Source of the DNA: Butyricimonas faecalis | GTDB lineage: Bacteria; Bacteroidota; Bacteroidia; Bacteroidales; Marinifilaceae | NCBI RefSeq assembly: GCF_003991565.1 | Contig: NZ_CP032819.1 | Coordinates: 4,650,001-4,714,000, forward strand | Direction: 5' to 3' | DNA: 64,000 nucleotides | In this document: piece after piece, positions 9,328 through 19,045 of the stretch | Layout: every line of letters begins with the position of its first letter | Position numbering within the stretch: position 1 is the stretch's first letter | Notes under the pieces: model-generated | Database searches by the model: none | Told to the model about the DNA's origin: nothing | The model's input: only the letters and a program-made list of their open reading frames with translations | Translations under genes and position numbers: made by a program

Positions 9328-9366
9328 CAACTCTCCCCCTGTGTAAGGGGGAGTTGGAGGGGGTAG
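9328..9366. repeat. REP-like palindrome, copy 2
   Basis: Contains CAACTC(TC)CCCCT, GTGTA, AGGGGGAGTTG and the shared GGAGGGGGTAG tail, near-identical to the copy at 23714-23752. The stretch just before it (about 9225-9296) contains another, looser inverted pair (ACCACCTCC... against ...GAGGAGGT), possibly a diverged second unit. It lies between convergent genes, the Crp/Fnr regulator and a TlpA-like gene. Confidence 0.7.
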
Positions 9367-9419
9367 TAACGAAAGGAGTTCTATCCGAAAAAAGAGTTTT
9401 TTCCCCCCTTCCAAATTAC

Positions 9420-10598
9420 TTACTTCTTTTTTGCCAACCGTTCATCCAGCCAAGCTTTCAACTCGTGCTTATCTTTTGCTTTTCCCACGATTTTTCCATC
9501 GGGGTCGATCAGCATGAGCGTTGGCAAATAGGGTATAGCGTATAAAGTAGCTATTTTGGCAGGTCTATTGCGGATAGGGAATTCATCGATGACTTGCAGC
9601 CAGGGAAGTTGATCTTCTTCCAACGCTTTCAGCCAGTTGTCTTTCCTGCTATCATTCGTGATCCCGAGTATTTCAACTCCTTTTTTGTGGTATTCCGCGT
9701 ATAGTTTTTTCATTTCAGGGAAAGAAGCTCTACAAGGACGACACCAAGAAGCCCAGAAATCCAAAATCACGTATTTCCCTCGCAAATCGGACAAGGATAA
9801 TTTCGTTCCATCGGGCGTTTCCAACGTGAAGTCTGGAGCTGGCATACCCGGTTGCACCCGAATTCTTGCAGCGATTTCTTCTCTAACATCTTCAGCAAAT
9901 GAACTGTTCTGTACTTTAGGCGACAAGGCATTAAATACCTGTTCCAACTCTGCCAGTTCCATATTATTTTGAAGGAAGTTTAGATAATATGCCACTGATT
10001 CTACCGTATCGTTTTTCAATATCAGTTCTTTCTGTTGTTTCTGCACCTCGTTATTGAATTGTTCGGTGATCGCCTCGGTTTCTGCTTGATATTTGTAGAA
10101 GGCTTCTTTGTCCTCCCCATTCCGGAGTTCATTCAATTTAGCTTGAACTTTTGCGTATTCCTTAAAGCGAGGTTCTTGCATCAACTTTTGGCGAATGTTA
10201 CTGATTTTCTGGAATACTTTTTCATTTAGTGAACCTGTCACTTGAACATTCGGTATATTCCGGTAGCCGTATTGATCGATAACGTCAGCCCATTTACCGG
10301 CAAGAGTAAGCGGGTTGTTCTCTCCAATGAAACCCAAGGATGCCGGTTGCTCTTTATCCGGGCAAACTTGAATACTGATCCAGGAGGGAGCTTCTAATTT
10401 TCCCGTGAAAGTAAAGACCCCGTTTTTCATCTTTACCGTGTCACCCGTTGTGGGTTCTTCTCTCCCGACAGGGAGTGTCAGAATGGCAACGCCATTCCCT
10501 GCACCTTCAATGTTGCCTTTGATTTGATAACCCTCCGTGTTGGATTGACAGGCTACAACCGTAAGCCCGATTAATCCGATAAATGTCATTTTGTTCAT
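9420..10598 (-). CDS. TlpA-like thioredoxin lipoprotein with DUF4369 domain (second copy)
   Basis: A 392-residue predicted lipoprotein: signal peptide with lipobox ending VVACQS, an N-terminal DUF4369-like beta domain (GYQIKGNIEGAGNGVAIL), a central helical segment, and a C-terminal thioredoxin domain (from about residue 250) with active site WASWCRPCRASFPE. It probably faces the periplasm as a thiol-disulfide reductase or chaperone. It overlaps the preceding paralogue by 4 nt and is the last gene of the sigma-FecR-SusCD locus. The client protein is unknown. Confidence 0.88.
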   Translation of the reverse strand: MNKMTFIGLIGLTVVACQSNTEGYQIKGNIEGAGNGVAILTLPVGREEPTTGDTVKMKNGVFTFTGKLEAPSWISIQVCPDKEQPASLGFIGENNPLTLAGKWADVIDQYGYRNIPNVQVTGSLNEKVFQKISNIRQKLMQEPRFKEYAKVQAKLNELRNGEDKEAFYKYQAETEAITEQFNNEVQKQQKELILKNDTVESVAYYLNFLQNNMELAELEQVFNALSPKVQNSSFAEDVREEIAARIRVQPGMPAPDFTLETPDGTKLSLSDLRGKYVILDFWASWCRPCRASFPEMKKLYAEYHKKGVEILGITNDSRKDNWLKALEEDQLPWLQVIDEFPIRNRPAKIATLYAIPYLPTLMLIDPDGKIVGKAKDKHELKAWLDERLAKKK

Positions 10599-11749
10599 TT
10601 TCCAAATATTTCAATTAGTTTTTGATCCAAGTTTTCATGAGGTTCACCACCACCGCCGTAGCGGGCGATAATGTTTCCGTTTTTGTCGATTAATATTTTG
10701 GTTGGTAGGGTATGGATCCCGTACCATTCTCCGATATCCTCACTTTTGTCATATCCCGTTGCCGTGTGTTTCATCCCGCTTAACACGTGATGGAAATGTC
10801 CGATTCCATCTTGTTCAACAGCTTGACGCCATCTGTCAGGAGAAGAGTCGTCGGATGCGATGCACACGATTTCAAGTCCCAGCGGGGCATATTTCTCGTG
10901 TAAGGCTTTCAAGTGCGGGTTACCCTTGCGGCAGGGAATACACCAACTGGCCCAGAAATCCAAAATGACATATTTTTTGCCTTTCAGTTCTTCAAGATTA
11001 AACATTTTGTCGTTAATATCTTTCCGGCTGAACATGATTGCGGGACTACCGGGAGAACCTTGTTTCAGTTTTTTTATTTCTTCTGCAATCTCTTTACCCG
11101 AACGACTGTTTTTTACTCGTTCCGTCCAATGATTGTAAGCACTTTCAACTTGATCGACAGGTAACGACATCAACCGGAACCGCATGAGGTGAGGGGATAA
11201 ATAAGAGTCTGTATGGGTTCGGATAAACTCATCCGTGATTACCTCCATACGTTCATTGTAAGGTTCAAATTGTTCGCGGATGGCAGCGGCCTTTTCATGA
11301 TCTTTTTCTGCCATGTAAGCCTCCGTAAGTGGTTGCATCTCTTCCCTGATGGGTGCTTGCTGACGATTTAACTCTTGCTCCTCGTCGTTTGTCTTCGAGC
11401 CGGAGAGCTTGAATTGCTTGAATGCACCAAGGGTTATTTCCAAGTGCATATCGGTAGCTTCAATCCAAAAATTCGTGAGATTGGGGTCGTCCATGCGATT
11501 GATCGTGGAATCCAAACATAAAAAGACATTTGTCGGTTCGGAGATCATGCCTTCCAGTTTAAACTTCCCATGTTCTACCGGAATCGTCTTTTTTAGGTAT
11601 TTTTCATGATTATCCGTGTAGCCGAAAAAGAGGCTTCCGGAAGTCATTCCTTTAATTTCTCCATGGATTGTGAACTTGTTGTTTTGTGCGTGGAGTGTTG
11701 TTACACCTAGGAATAGGATAAAAATTGAGATTAAAATTTGTTTTTTCAT
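10595..11749 (-). CDS. TlpA-like thioredoxin protein with DUF4369 domain (first copy)
   Basis: A 384-residue exported protein: hydrophobic signal (ISIFILFLGVTTLHA), a DUF4369-like domain (FTIHGEIKGMTSGSLFFG), a helical linker rich in Glu, Gln and Arg, and a C-terminal thioredoxin fold with WASWCIPCRKGNPH. Unlike its downstream paralogue it has no clear lipobox cysteine after the signal. Paired DUF4369/TlpA proteins often follow SusC/SusD genes in Bacteroidales. The 4-nt overlap with the second copy and common strand support one transcript. Confidence 0.87.
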   Translation of the reverse strand: MKKQILISIFILFLGVTTLHAQNNKFTIHGEIKGMTSGSLFFGYTDNHEKYLKKTIPVEHGKFKLEGMISEPTNVFLCLDSTINRMDDPNLTNFWIEATDMHLEITLGAFKQFKLSGSKTNDEEQELNRQQAPIREEMQPLTEAYMAEKDHEKAAAIREQFEPYNERMEVITDEFIRTHTDSYLSPHLMRFRLMSLPVDQVESAYNHWTERVKNSRSGKEIAEEIKKLKQGSPGSPAIMFSRKDINDKMFNLEELKGKKYVILDFWASWCIPCRKGNPHLKALHEKYAPLGLEIVCIASDDSSPDRWRQAVEQDGIGHFHHVLSGMKHTATGYDKSEDIGEWYGIHTLPTKILIDKNGNIIARYGGGGEPHENLDQKLIEIFGK

Positions 11750-11803
11750 GTGCGTTTTATTAGTGTTTCCTATATCAAAATTTTAAGTAATATAATGAAG
11801 GTA

Positions 11804-13564
11804 TTAGTATCTAAAATGATCTCTTCTTGTCATCCAACCTGTTAATTGACAATGAATATCATTCCCGTAATCATATTCCGGTAAAAAAGTACGCATCAAA
11901 ACAATAGGGGTGGTGTCATAAGGAGATTTGGGATAAAGAGTGATAGTCACTTTATAGTAAAATTTACCAGATCCCATACCAGGGGTTCCTGTAAAAACGG
12001 GAATGCCCGGAATCACGGGGGGATGTCCTAATATGCCATCGTATAAATCATAAAACTGTCGTTCTGTTAATCCTCCCCAGCCTTCTGTGCCACAAGAAAC
12101 GAATCCTCTTATATTTTCGACTTTTCCCCTTAAGTGTAAAGAACCATCAAAAACCATAATAGAAGTATCGGTATAAAACTGTTCATCGCTTCCTTTCATT
12201 CCGTAACACCAATTCTCGTTTTGGGAAAAATCATTTAAACAAAAAGGATTATAGTATTGAGGTTTTTTATTTTTTTCCTCAAAGATGCATCGAATTTCTG
12301 TATCGTAATGTTCAATTAACTCTAAAACAGTTGGATTTATTTTAATTTTTAGTGAGTCAGGATAGAAATAGTATAATTCTTCCTGATGAAAATTATAGAG
12401 TTCATATTTATTGTATTGCGAGTGTGGTGTATTGTTCGATAATCCCCATAAGGTTTTGGGGTATACGTGAATTTTAGGTAATTTTTCAACGCCCCATACA
12501 CCAAGAGGTTTATCGTAAGATGGCAAAAATGAATCATTTGAATTTTTTACACAACCAGGTAAGGGGTTATTGGCTAAAGGTAAAATGTTGGGAGTATTTA
12601 ATGATTCTATATTTCCACTTAAAGTAACATTACCTAGCGTTGTTATTTGAACACTACTACTATAGGTATTGTCTTGTTTACCGACAAGGGAACCTAAGAA
12701 CCACTTTGCTCCACTTGATACGAGGGAAGAAACACCACCGTTTATAATATTGGTCACTGTTTTTCCTAATGAACTTTTTTCTAATTTTTTTTCAACGAAA
12801 TTTTTCGCACCATTTCCCACAGCTTTAGATGCGTTATTCACCCAGTTTGGATATTGTGAGCCTAATTGAGTTACAATTGTGCCGTCTGATTCTAAATTAA
12901 TAGCACCATGTAAATCAATATTGCCATTGGTTTTGTTGTATGCGCTAATACTAAACTGAGAATTTGTATTCTTTATTTGATCATCATAAGCTAATTCGAC
13001 ATCGAAACAATTCCATCCTCTTGCTACAGATTTAGATGGAACAACAGTTAGATTTGTCACATAGACACTTGGATTGTTGAAACGTTTAGAGATTATCAGA
13101 CTATTAGAGCCGATGCCATTAAACAGAGATGTAGAACTGTTTAATGTTACTTTCCAAAAAGTTGTACTTGCTATTGTTACATCATAATTGTTGTAATAGA
13201 AGGTTCTTAATATACCAGTAAATTTATTATAGAAGATGATATAATTTTTACCTATTTCTCCCGGTGAAATATTTATACAATAATTGTATACCATTTCCCA
13301 ACCATCTTCTGGTCTATAGTCATGTAGCATATAAGAAGGAATTTGAGTACTTGCTCCATTATACCAAGGCAATGTTACTGGAGTATTTATTCCCAATAGA
13401 GAAATATTTGTTGTATCCCACCATTTAAATACAGGAGAAGTTATTGGGGTTATGGAACGAGAGCACAAATTTGAGTCCATGCTGTTTTCACTTACTATAA
13501 GATTCTCATGAAAATCGCATGAGAAAAAGATATATAGACAGAGGAATAGAAACCAATTTTTCAT
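11804..13564 (-). CDS. large lipoprotein of unknown function in the SusCD locus
   Basis: A 586-residue predicted lipoprotein: a short signal with lipobox FFSC at residues 12-15, then an Asn/Ser/Tyr-rich, beta-looking chain. One stretch near the middle (VGNGAKNFVEKKLEKSSLGK and then GGVSSLVSSGAKWFLGSLVG) is alanine/glycine/serine-rich and amphipathic, standing out from the rest. I recognise no domain. It is in line with SusD and a small lipoprotein upstream (15-nt gap) and the TlpA pair downstream, so a surface role in the same uptake system is likely but inferred. AT-rich codon use here contrasts with the neighbouring SusC gene. Confidence 0.75.
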   Translation of the reverse strand: MKNWFLFLCLYIFFSCDFHENLIVSENSMDSNLCSRSITPITSPVFKWWDTTNISLLGINTPVTLPWYNGASTQIPSYMLHDYRPEDGWEMVYNYCINISPGEIGKNYIIFYNKFTGILRTFYYNNYDVTIASTTFWKVTLNSSTSLFNGIGSNSLIISKRFNNPSVYVTNLTVVPSKSVARGWNCFDVELAYDDQIKNTNSQFSISAYNKTNGNIDLHGAINLESDGTIVTQLGSQYPNWVNNASKAVGNGAKNFVEKKLEKSSLGKTVTNIINGGVSSLVSSGAKWFLGSLVGKQDNTYSSSVQITTLGNVTLSGNIESLNTPNILPLANNPLPGCVKNSNDSFLPSYDKPLGVWGVEKLPKIHVYPKTLWGLSNNTPHSQYNKYELYNFHQEELYYFYPDSLKIKINPTVLELIEHYDTEIRCIFEEKNKKPQYYNPFCLNDFSQNENWCYGMKGSDEQFYTDTSIMVFDGSLHLRGKVENIRGFVSCGTEGWGGLTERQFYDLYDGILGHPPVIPGIPVFTGTPGMGSGKFYYKVTITLYPKSPYDTTPIVLMRTFLPEYDYGNDIHCQLTGWMTRRDHFRY

Positions 13565-13579
13565 ACCATGTTGTTTTAA

Positions 13580-13894
13580 TTATTCAAAGTAGAATGTGAA
13601 ACTTTTTTTTTCTGTACAATAATACATGTAAGAAAGATCATTTAAATGAAAGTAATGAGTATCTCCTCCATTATCTTTTACAATTAAAAAAGGGACTTCT
13701 ATCTCAAAAATAATGTCTTTAAAAAAATAACTGGATGATGGTGCTCTATAAATAGTAGCTTTATTTGTCTTGTAATTTAAAATTTCATCAGCTATTAATT
13801 CTGCATCACTTTTAGGAAATACGATCGGATCGTCATCTTTATCGCAAGCTGTAAAGAATGCAGTTATAATAATTAGGATCATTAATTTTCTCAT
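13580..13894 (-). CDS. small lipoprotein of unknown function
   Basis: A 104-residue protein with a clear lipoprotein signal (MRKLMILIIITAFFTACDKD; Cys at residue 17) followed by acidic residues, the DKDDDP region. Acidic residues just after the lipid-bearing cysteine are associated with surface export of lipoproteins in Bacteroidetes. The remainder is short and beta-like. It lies between SusD and the 586-residue lipoprotein on the same strand. No family recognised. Confidence 0.7.
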   Translation of the reverse strand: MRKLMILIIITAFFTACDKDDDPIVFPKSDAELIADEILNYKTNKATIYRAPSSSYFFKDIIFEIEVPFLIVKDNGGDTHYFHLNDLSYMYYCTEKKSFTFYFE

Positions 13895-14029
13895 AATTAG
13901 ATATTTATTATTTTAGAGTAGGTGGATAACAACTAAATAATCATGACTGTTTATCGTCACTGTTACTTAGCCGTTATCCTTATTCCTTGATTTATCTTTT
14001 GATAAAAAATTCGTTTATTCTAAGTTTGA

Positions 14030-15436
14030 TTAAATCTTACTGTATCCCGGATTTTGATCCCCAACTGTAGGATTTTTTTCAAATTCATCTGCAGGGATGG
14101 GGAGTATGATGTAATTTTTCTCTCGTATGGCAGGTTTCACTTTCAAAATGGTTTCTATCGGGAAACGGATCAGCGCACTCCACTCGATACCATCTTCGAA
14201 CATGAGATTCTTTACCGTTTCTTTGTAAATCTCGAATAGTAGTTCATCCCGGTCTGTAATAGCATCAAGTTTCGTGAAATCTGTTATCCCCGCATGTTCC
14301 ATGATGGTTTTCAAAAGCTCTTTTGCCTCGTCGATATCTTTTCCTCCGCGAACCATGGCTTCGGCTTTTAGCAAATACATTTCGGTCAAACGCATGGCGT
14401 AACACTCCTCGATCTTATCCCCGACATATTTTGTAATGGCATAAATAGTGTCCTTGTCGTTCAACTTGCCGATGATCCACTCTTCCCGCGGGTCATCTTT
14501 TAATAATTCCAAGAATAAAGGGGTGGCCTTGTATTCGGTGCTGTTGTTGTACAAATAAGTATCGTGGCGTTTGACTTGATTAGCCAAAGGTTGAATTCCC
14601 AACATGACTTCTTTGCTTGTCAAACCTTTTTCTTGAAAAATATCCCGTACGTGTTCTTCCAGTTCATAGGGGCCATGCTCGATGATATCGCTCGTTAGCG
14701 AGATCACCTCTTCGTAATCAGTCGTTTCTCCCCGCATGATTAACACTCTGGATTTTAATGCTTTTGCGATCCAACGGTTTCCATAGATGTTTTTGTTTTC
14801 CAGCGGGGTGTTCTTGATGGCTTCTTCCAAATCCTCCAAGATCAATGCATAAGTTGCAGCCACGTTGCTTCTTTGCTTGGCGATATTGTCGGGAGTGATA
14901 AATTCATCCCGTAATAGTGCACCGAACTCGCTTTTCGTGTCATAAAACTGCGTGAAATACCGAAGTAGATTATAATGCCCGAAAGCCCGCATTAATTTAG
15001 CTTCGGCGATAATTTCTGCTTTCCGTTCGTTAGTAAACATACTGGCGGGAAGGGGTTCCATTTGAGTGATTACCCCGTTTGCTGCATTAATTAAAGTATA
15101 ATGATAGCTCCACATACCACTAACACCATAATCTGCTGACGATACTTCTGCATTTTCATCATAAGAACCTCCATACGTCCGGGTGATATAACCTGAAAGA
15201 TAGGCAGGAGTTATTTCTTGGGCATAACCCCATAATATACTGGGTGTATTCCGATCATCCCCTCCTTGTGCAAAACGGTAGTACACGCCATTCAACGCTA
15301 CTTCCGCACTTTTTTGATCCACAATCACGTTCCCGACAACTTTTGATTGTGTCGGTAGGGCATTCAACTGGTCGTCGCAACTCATTTGTGAAATGATGCC
15401 CAGAAAAGACAATATATAGATAATAGCTTGTTTCAT
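14030..15436 (-). CDS. RagB/SusD family outer-membrane nutrient-binding lipoprotein
   Basis: A 468-residue SusD-like protein. The signal peptide with lipobox (IISQMSCDD), the N-terminal LNALPTQSKVV, the helical repeats (LINAANGVI; KLMRAFGHYNLLRYF) and the C-terminal LPIPADEFEKNP are family hallmarks. SusD proteins sit on the cell surface and pass substrate to the partner SusC channel. The SusC stop is 16 nt upstream, as is standard for a pair. The substrate is not deducible: no carbohydrate-active enzyme is encoded nearby. Confidence 0.93.
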   Translation of the reverse strand: MKQAIIYILSFLGIISQMSCDDQLNALPTQSKVVGNVIVDQKSAEVALNGVYYRFAQGGDDRNTPSILWGYAQEITPAYLSGYITRTYGGSYDENAEVSSADYGVSGMWSYHYTLINAANGVITQMEPLPASMFTNERKAEIIAEAKLMRAFGHYNLLRYFTQFYDTKSEFGALLRDEFITPDNIAKQRSNVAATYALILEDLEEAIKNTPLENKNIYGNRWIAKALKSRVLIMRGETTDYEEVISLTSDIIEHGPYELEEHVRDIFQEKGLTSKEVMLGIQPLANQVKRHDTYLYNNSTEYKATPLFLELLKDDPREEWIIGKLNDKDTIYAITKYVGDKIEECYAMRLTEMYLLKAEAMVRGGKDIDEAKELLKTIMEHAGITDFTKLDAITDRDELLFEIYKETVKNLMFEDGIEWSALIRFPIETILKVKPAIREKNYIILPIPADEFEKNPTVGDQNPGYSKI

Positions 15437-15452
15437 AATTCTATTTTTAGGA

Positions 15453-18400
15453 TTAGAAGTTAATTCTTATTCCAAAAGTGTATGATTTCACCGTGGGATA
15501 CGTGCTGACATCCCGTCCTCCACCGATAACGCTGGTCGGGTCATCGCTGACTTCCGGATCCGGACCCGGGTAGGACGTGATTGTAAAGACATTGGTGGCC
15601 GTCCCGTACACGGAAGCAGATTTGATCCTAATTTTCTTGCAGAGGCTTTCCGGTAGGTTGTAACTTAACGAAAGGGTTTTTAATTTCAGATAAGAAGCGT
15701 CGTAAACATTTAAACTACTTAGCATATAGGTAGTTCCCCACATACTCCTTGGTAAATTAGAAGAAGTGTTCGTTTCACTGTAATGATTTAACACCCGTGT
15801 ACTTCGGTTGGCCAAACTTGACATACCGGAATCGCTCACGTCTTTTTGATAAATTAAATCGTTCCCGTACGAGAATGTGAACAAGGCTGTCAGAGTGAAT
15901 CCTTTCCATGTGATCGTATTCGTGTATCCTCCGAAGAAATCCGGAGTAGCTTGGCCGATGATGTCTTGTTTCCAGAAACCATCTTCGTATTCGTAAGCGA
16001 TGTCTCCTAGGTTTAAATAGGGGTCAAAACTTGTCCAATAGGGGAATGCTTTTCTTGCAGCATCTAATTGTGCTTGTGTTTTTATAATACCCGTGGCAAC
16101 CCTTCCGTAAAGCAATCCCAAAGGTTCACCTTCTTTTACGATGCTAGTGCCTAGGTTTAACGCATCCCGGTTATTGGGATCGGAGAACGGTCCCCCGTTT
16201 ACATCCAGTACTTTGGATACATTACGGGAAATGTTCAGGCTTCCCGTCCAACGGAACCCTTTTTTACGAATGAAATCCCCGTGAATGTCGAACTCTAATC
16301 CTTGATTCCGTATTTTGGCAATGTTAAAAACAACGGTCGAATATGAACTACTAGGAGCTGGAGTCATATTTAGCAGGGTGCCATCTGTTACCTTGTGATA
16401 ATAACCGAAAGTTCCACCCAAACGTCCGCGCATAAAAGAGAAATCTAATCCAAGATCTTTTTGTACCGTGGATTCCCATTTGATCTTTTCGTTTCCAAGC
16501 TGGGTGGGAATTAAAGCATTTTTGTCCCCGTAAGATACCGGACTGTAAAGCGTGCGCCACATGTGATCGCCGATACTTTGCGTTCCGGTTTTACCCATAC
16601 TTGCTCGAATCTTGATTTCGTCAATCCATTCTGCCATGTTCAGAAAGTTCTCTTCGGAAATACGCCAGGCGACAGCTCCGGAAGGGAAGAAACCGTATTG
16701 ATTTTCCGGTGCGAACTTCGAGGAGGCATCGGCACGTCCCGTGAAGGTAAACAGGTAGCGGTCCTTCCACACGTAATTGGCCCTGAGGTAGAAGGATAAC
16801 AATGAAGTGCGGCTTTCCGGGTTTGAACCTCGTACTTTACTTGCCGTGGCGGCCGAGCTTAAATTGTTCAAGTAGTCGTCATCCGGGTACCCGCGCCCGC
16901 TGGCAGAGAAGAAATCTTTTCTATGGTCTTCCCATGAAGTTCCGGCCAGCACGTTCAGGCGGTGATCATCATTGAACTCTTTATTATAAGTCAGCGTGTT
17001 TTCAAAGAAAACATCCGTGGTTGTCGATTGCGCCTGCGTGCCCATACCTCCTTCGGAATCTTCCCGACCGTAGAATCCCCCGACTTCAACGAAACTCGGC
17101 ACGTAATTTAATTGATTATAGGTGTTGTAGTTGATCGATACCGTGCTTTTGAATTTAAAATCCTTTAAGAACGTGACCTCTCCCGCTACCGACCCCATGA
17201 AAGAATAGGTTTTCGCCCGGTTCGTTCCGGCTGCCACGGCCAATGGGTTTTGATAACCCCGGTAGTCGTTGTTCAAGTCTCCTAGGGCAGCGTATGTCCC
17301 GTCTTCGTTATAGGGAGAGATGGTCGGGGGAGCGGTTAACGCCTGTCCGTATATCCCGTTCGTGATGTTGTTTTTCGTGTATCCGAAATTCAAGTTCGTG
17401 TACACCCTGAAATAATTGGAGATATCGCTATCCAGGCTGATTTTCCCGGAAATCCTCATAAAGTCGGTTCCTATCAAGGTTCCGTCTTGTCCCGTGTACG
17501 AGAGAGAAGTATAATAGCGTGAATTTACCCCTCCTCCGGAGACTGAAACGTCTACATTCTGGGATGTCCCCGTGCGCAAAACCAAGTCCAGCCAATCCGT
17601 ATCGGCGTCCCCGAAAAAGTTGGGGTCATCCACGATGCGTTGTGCCTTTTCTACCTGGCTACCGCTCATTTCTTTACCTGCCTCTTTCCGTGCGGTAAGG
17701 AATCTTTGGGCGGCATCTTTTAAAGCTGATTTATATTGCTCGGCATTCAGAACTTTTTCTTTTATCGGGTTGGTGAAGCCGATGTAGTAATTTAAACTCA
17801 CTTGAGGCTTACTGTCTTTCCGGCCTTTTTTAGTGGTAATAATCACGACCCCGTTAGCTGCTTTCGACCCGTAGATGGCAGTTGCCGAGGCATCTTTTAA
17901 TATATCGATACTCTCGATATCGGCAATGTTCAAGCCGGATAAGTTATTCAATCCCCGTGCGAATGCACCTTCCACGCTGTTGTTGAAATCCTCCCCGTAG
18001 TTGGCTGCTTCCAGCGGATTGGTAATATCCGATTGCCCGTTGATATAGTTATCTGAAACCACGGTCGGTATACCGTCAATCACGTACAGCGGATCATTCG
18101 TTCCCAACAACGAAGCTCCACCGCGGATGCGGATACGAACGGCACCACCGGGAGAACCGTCCGCTTTCACCACGGATACCCCGGAAGCTTTGCCGGCCAA
18201 CGCGTCGTCCACGCTGATGAACGGTACATCCCTGATTTCCCTTGTTTTCACGGATGAAACTGATCCGGTAAAGTCTTTCTGTTTGGTGGTTCCATACCCC
18301 ACGACAACCACCTCGTCAACCGCTTTCACGTTCTCCCGCAAAACCACGTCAATCGTATCTTTACCCGCGTAGGCAACTTCCTGTGTCTGCATGCCGACGA

Positions 18401-18956
18401 ACGAGAATACGAGTGTGAACTTTTGACCGATATTATTCGGGATGGAAAGATGGTAGGCGCCATTTGCGTCCGTGGCGGCACCGAATTCCGTGCCTTTTAC
18501 CTGGATGGTCACCCCGGGCAGGTTTTGTTTTTGCTCGTCCCGCACTTTACCCGTGATTCGAATCGCTTTCACTTGTTGTGATGTTTGGCTTTTTAATTTG
18601 GGAGAGATGATAATCACGTCATCTTCAATCATGTAGGATAGTTTCGATCCGGCTAAAAAGACTTGCAGTACTTCTTCGATCGTGGCATCCTTCAATTCAA
18701 TCTGCTTTGCCGGTAATTGACGGATTTCTTCGTGATTGTAAAGAAACCGGTAATGGGTGAGTTCTTTTAATTGCCGGATCACCATCTCTGCCGGAATCCG
18801 GTCAGCTTTGAAATTAATCCTTTCCGTTTGGGCCCTTCCTTCCGCGAATGAGGCTAGGGTGAATCCCATGATCATGATAAATGCTAGTTTCGTGATTCTG
18901 TAACTTTTGACAACACTTTTCCTGTTAAGTGACAAGTGTTTTCTGCTTTTTTTCAT
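15453..18956 (-). CDS. SusC/RagA TonB-dependent outer-membrane transporter with STN signalling domain
   Basis: An 1167-residue transporter. After a long signal region comes an STN (secretin/TonB N-terminal) domain at about 48-100 (RIPAEMVIRQLKELTHYRFLY), then a carboxypeptidase-regulatory-like domain (ITGKVRDEQKQNLPGVTIQV), the plug domain with DEVVVVGYGTTKQKD, and a beta barrel ending in GIRINF. The STN domain lets the transporter signal to a FecR anti-sigma factor; FecR and an ECF sigma factor lie immediately upstream, so this is a full cell-surface-signalling set. The partner SusD follows. Confidence 0.94.
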   Translation of the reverse strand: MKKSRKHLSLNRKSVVKSYRITKLAFIMIMGFTLASFAEGRAQTERINFKADRIPAEMVIRQLKELTHYRFLYNHEEIRQLPAKQIELKDATIEEVLQVFLAGSKLSYMIEDDVIIISPKLKSQTSQQVKAIRITGKVRDEQKQNLPGVTIQVKGTEFGAATDANGAYHLSIPNNIGQKFTLVFSFVGMQTQEVAYAGKDTIDVVLRENVKAVDEVVVVGYGTTKQKDFTGSVSSVKTREIRDVPFISVDDALAGKASGVSVVKADGSPGGAVRIRIRGGASLLGTNDPLYVIDGIPTVVSDNYINGQSDITNPLEAANYGEDFNNSVEGAFARGLNNLSGLNIADIESIDILKDASATAIYGSKAANGVVIITTKKGRKDSKPQVSLNYYIGFTNPIKEKVLNAEQYKSALKDAAQRFLTARKEAGKEMSGSQVEKAQRIVDDPNFFGDADTDWLDLVLRTGTSQNVDVSVSGGGVNSRYYTSLSYTGQDGTLIGTDFMRISGKISLDSDISNYFRVYTNLNFGYTKNNITNGIYGQALTAPPTISPYNEDGTYAALGDLNNDYRGYQNPLAVAAGTNRAKTYSFMGSVAGEVTFLKDFKFKSTVSINYNTYNQLNYVPSFVEVGGFYGREDSEGGMGTQAQSTTTDVFFENTLTYNKEFNDDHRLNVLAGTSWEDHRKDFFSASGRGYPDDDYLNNLSSAATASKVRGSNPESRTSLLSFYLRANYVWKDRYLFTFTGRADASSKFAPENQYGFFPSGAVAWRISEENFLNMAEWIDEIKIRASMGKTGTQSIGDHMWRTLYSPVSYGDKNALIPTQLGNEKIKWESTVQKDLGLDFSFMRGRLGGTFGYYHKVTDGTLLNMTPAPSSSYSTVVFNIAKIRNQGLEFDIHGDFIRKKGFRWTGSLNISRNVSKVLDVNGGPFSDPNNRDALNLGTSIVKEGEPLGLLYGRVATGIIKTQAQLDAARKAFPYWTSFDPYLNLGDIAYEYEDGFWKQDIIGQATPDFFGGYTNTITWKGFTLTALFTFSYGNDLIYQKDVSDSGMSSLANRSTRVLNHYSETNTSSNLPRSMWGTTYMLSSLNVYDASYLKLKTLSLSYNLPESLCKKIRIKSASVYGTATNVFTITSYPGPDPEVSDDPTSVIGGGRDVSTYPTVKSYTFGIRINF

Positions 18957-19045
18957 AACTTTGTCATTTAGTAATTCAACTTTGATTGAGTTCAGCCGGA
19001 GTAGGGGTCGAAGTCTTCTCCGGCTATTTTGTATGTTTTAAAATT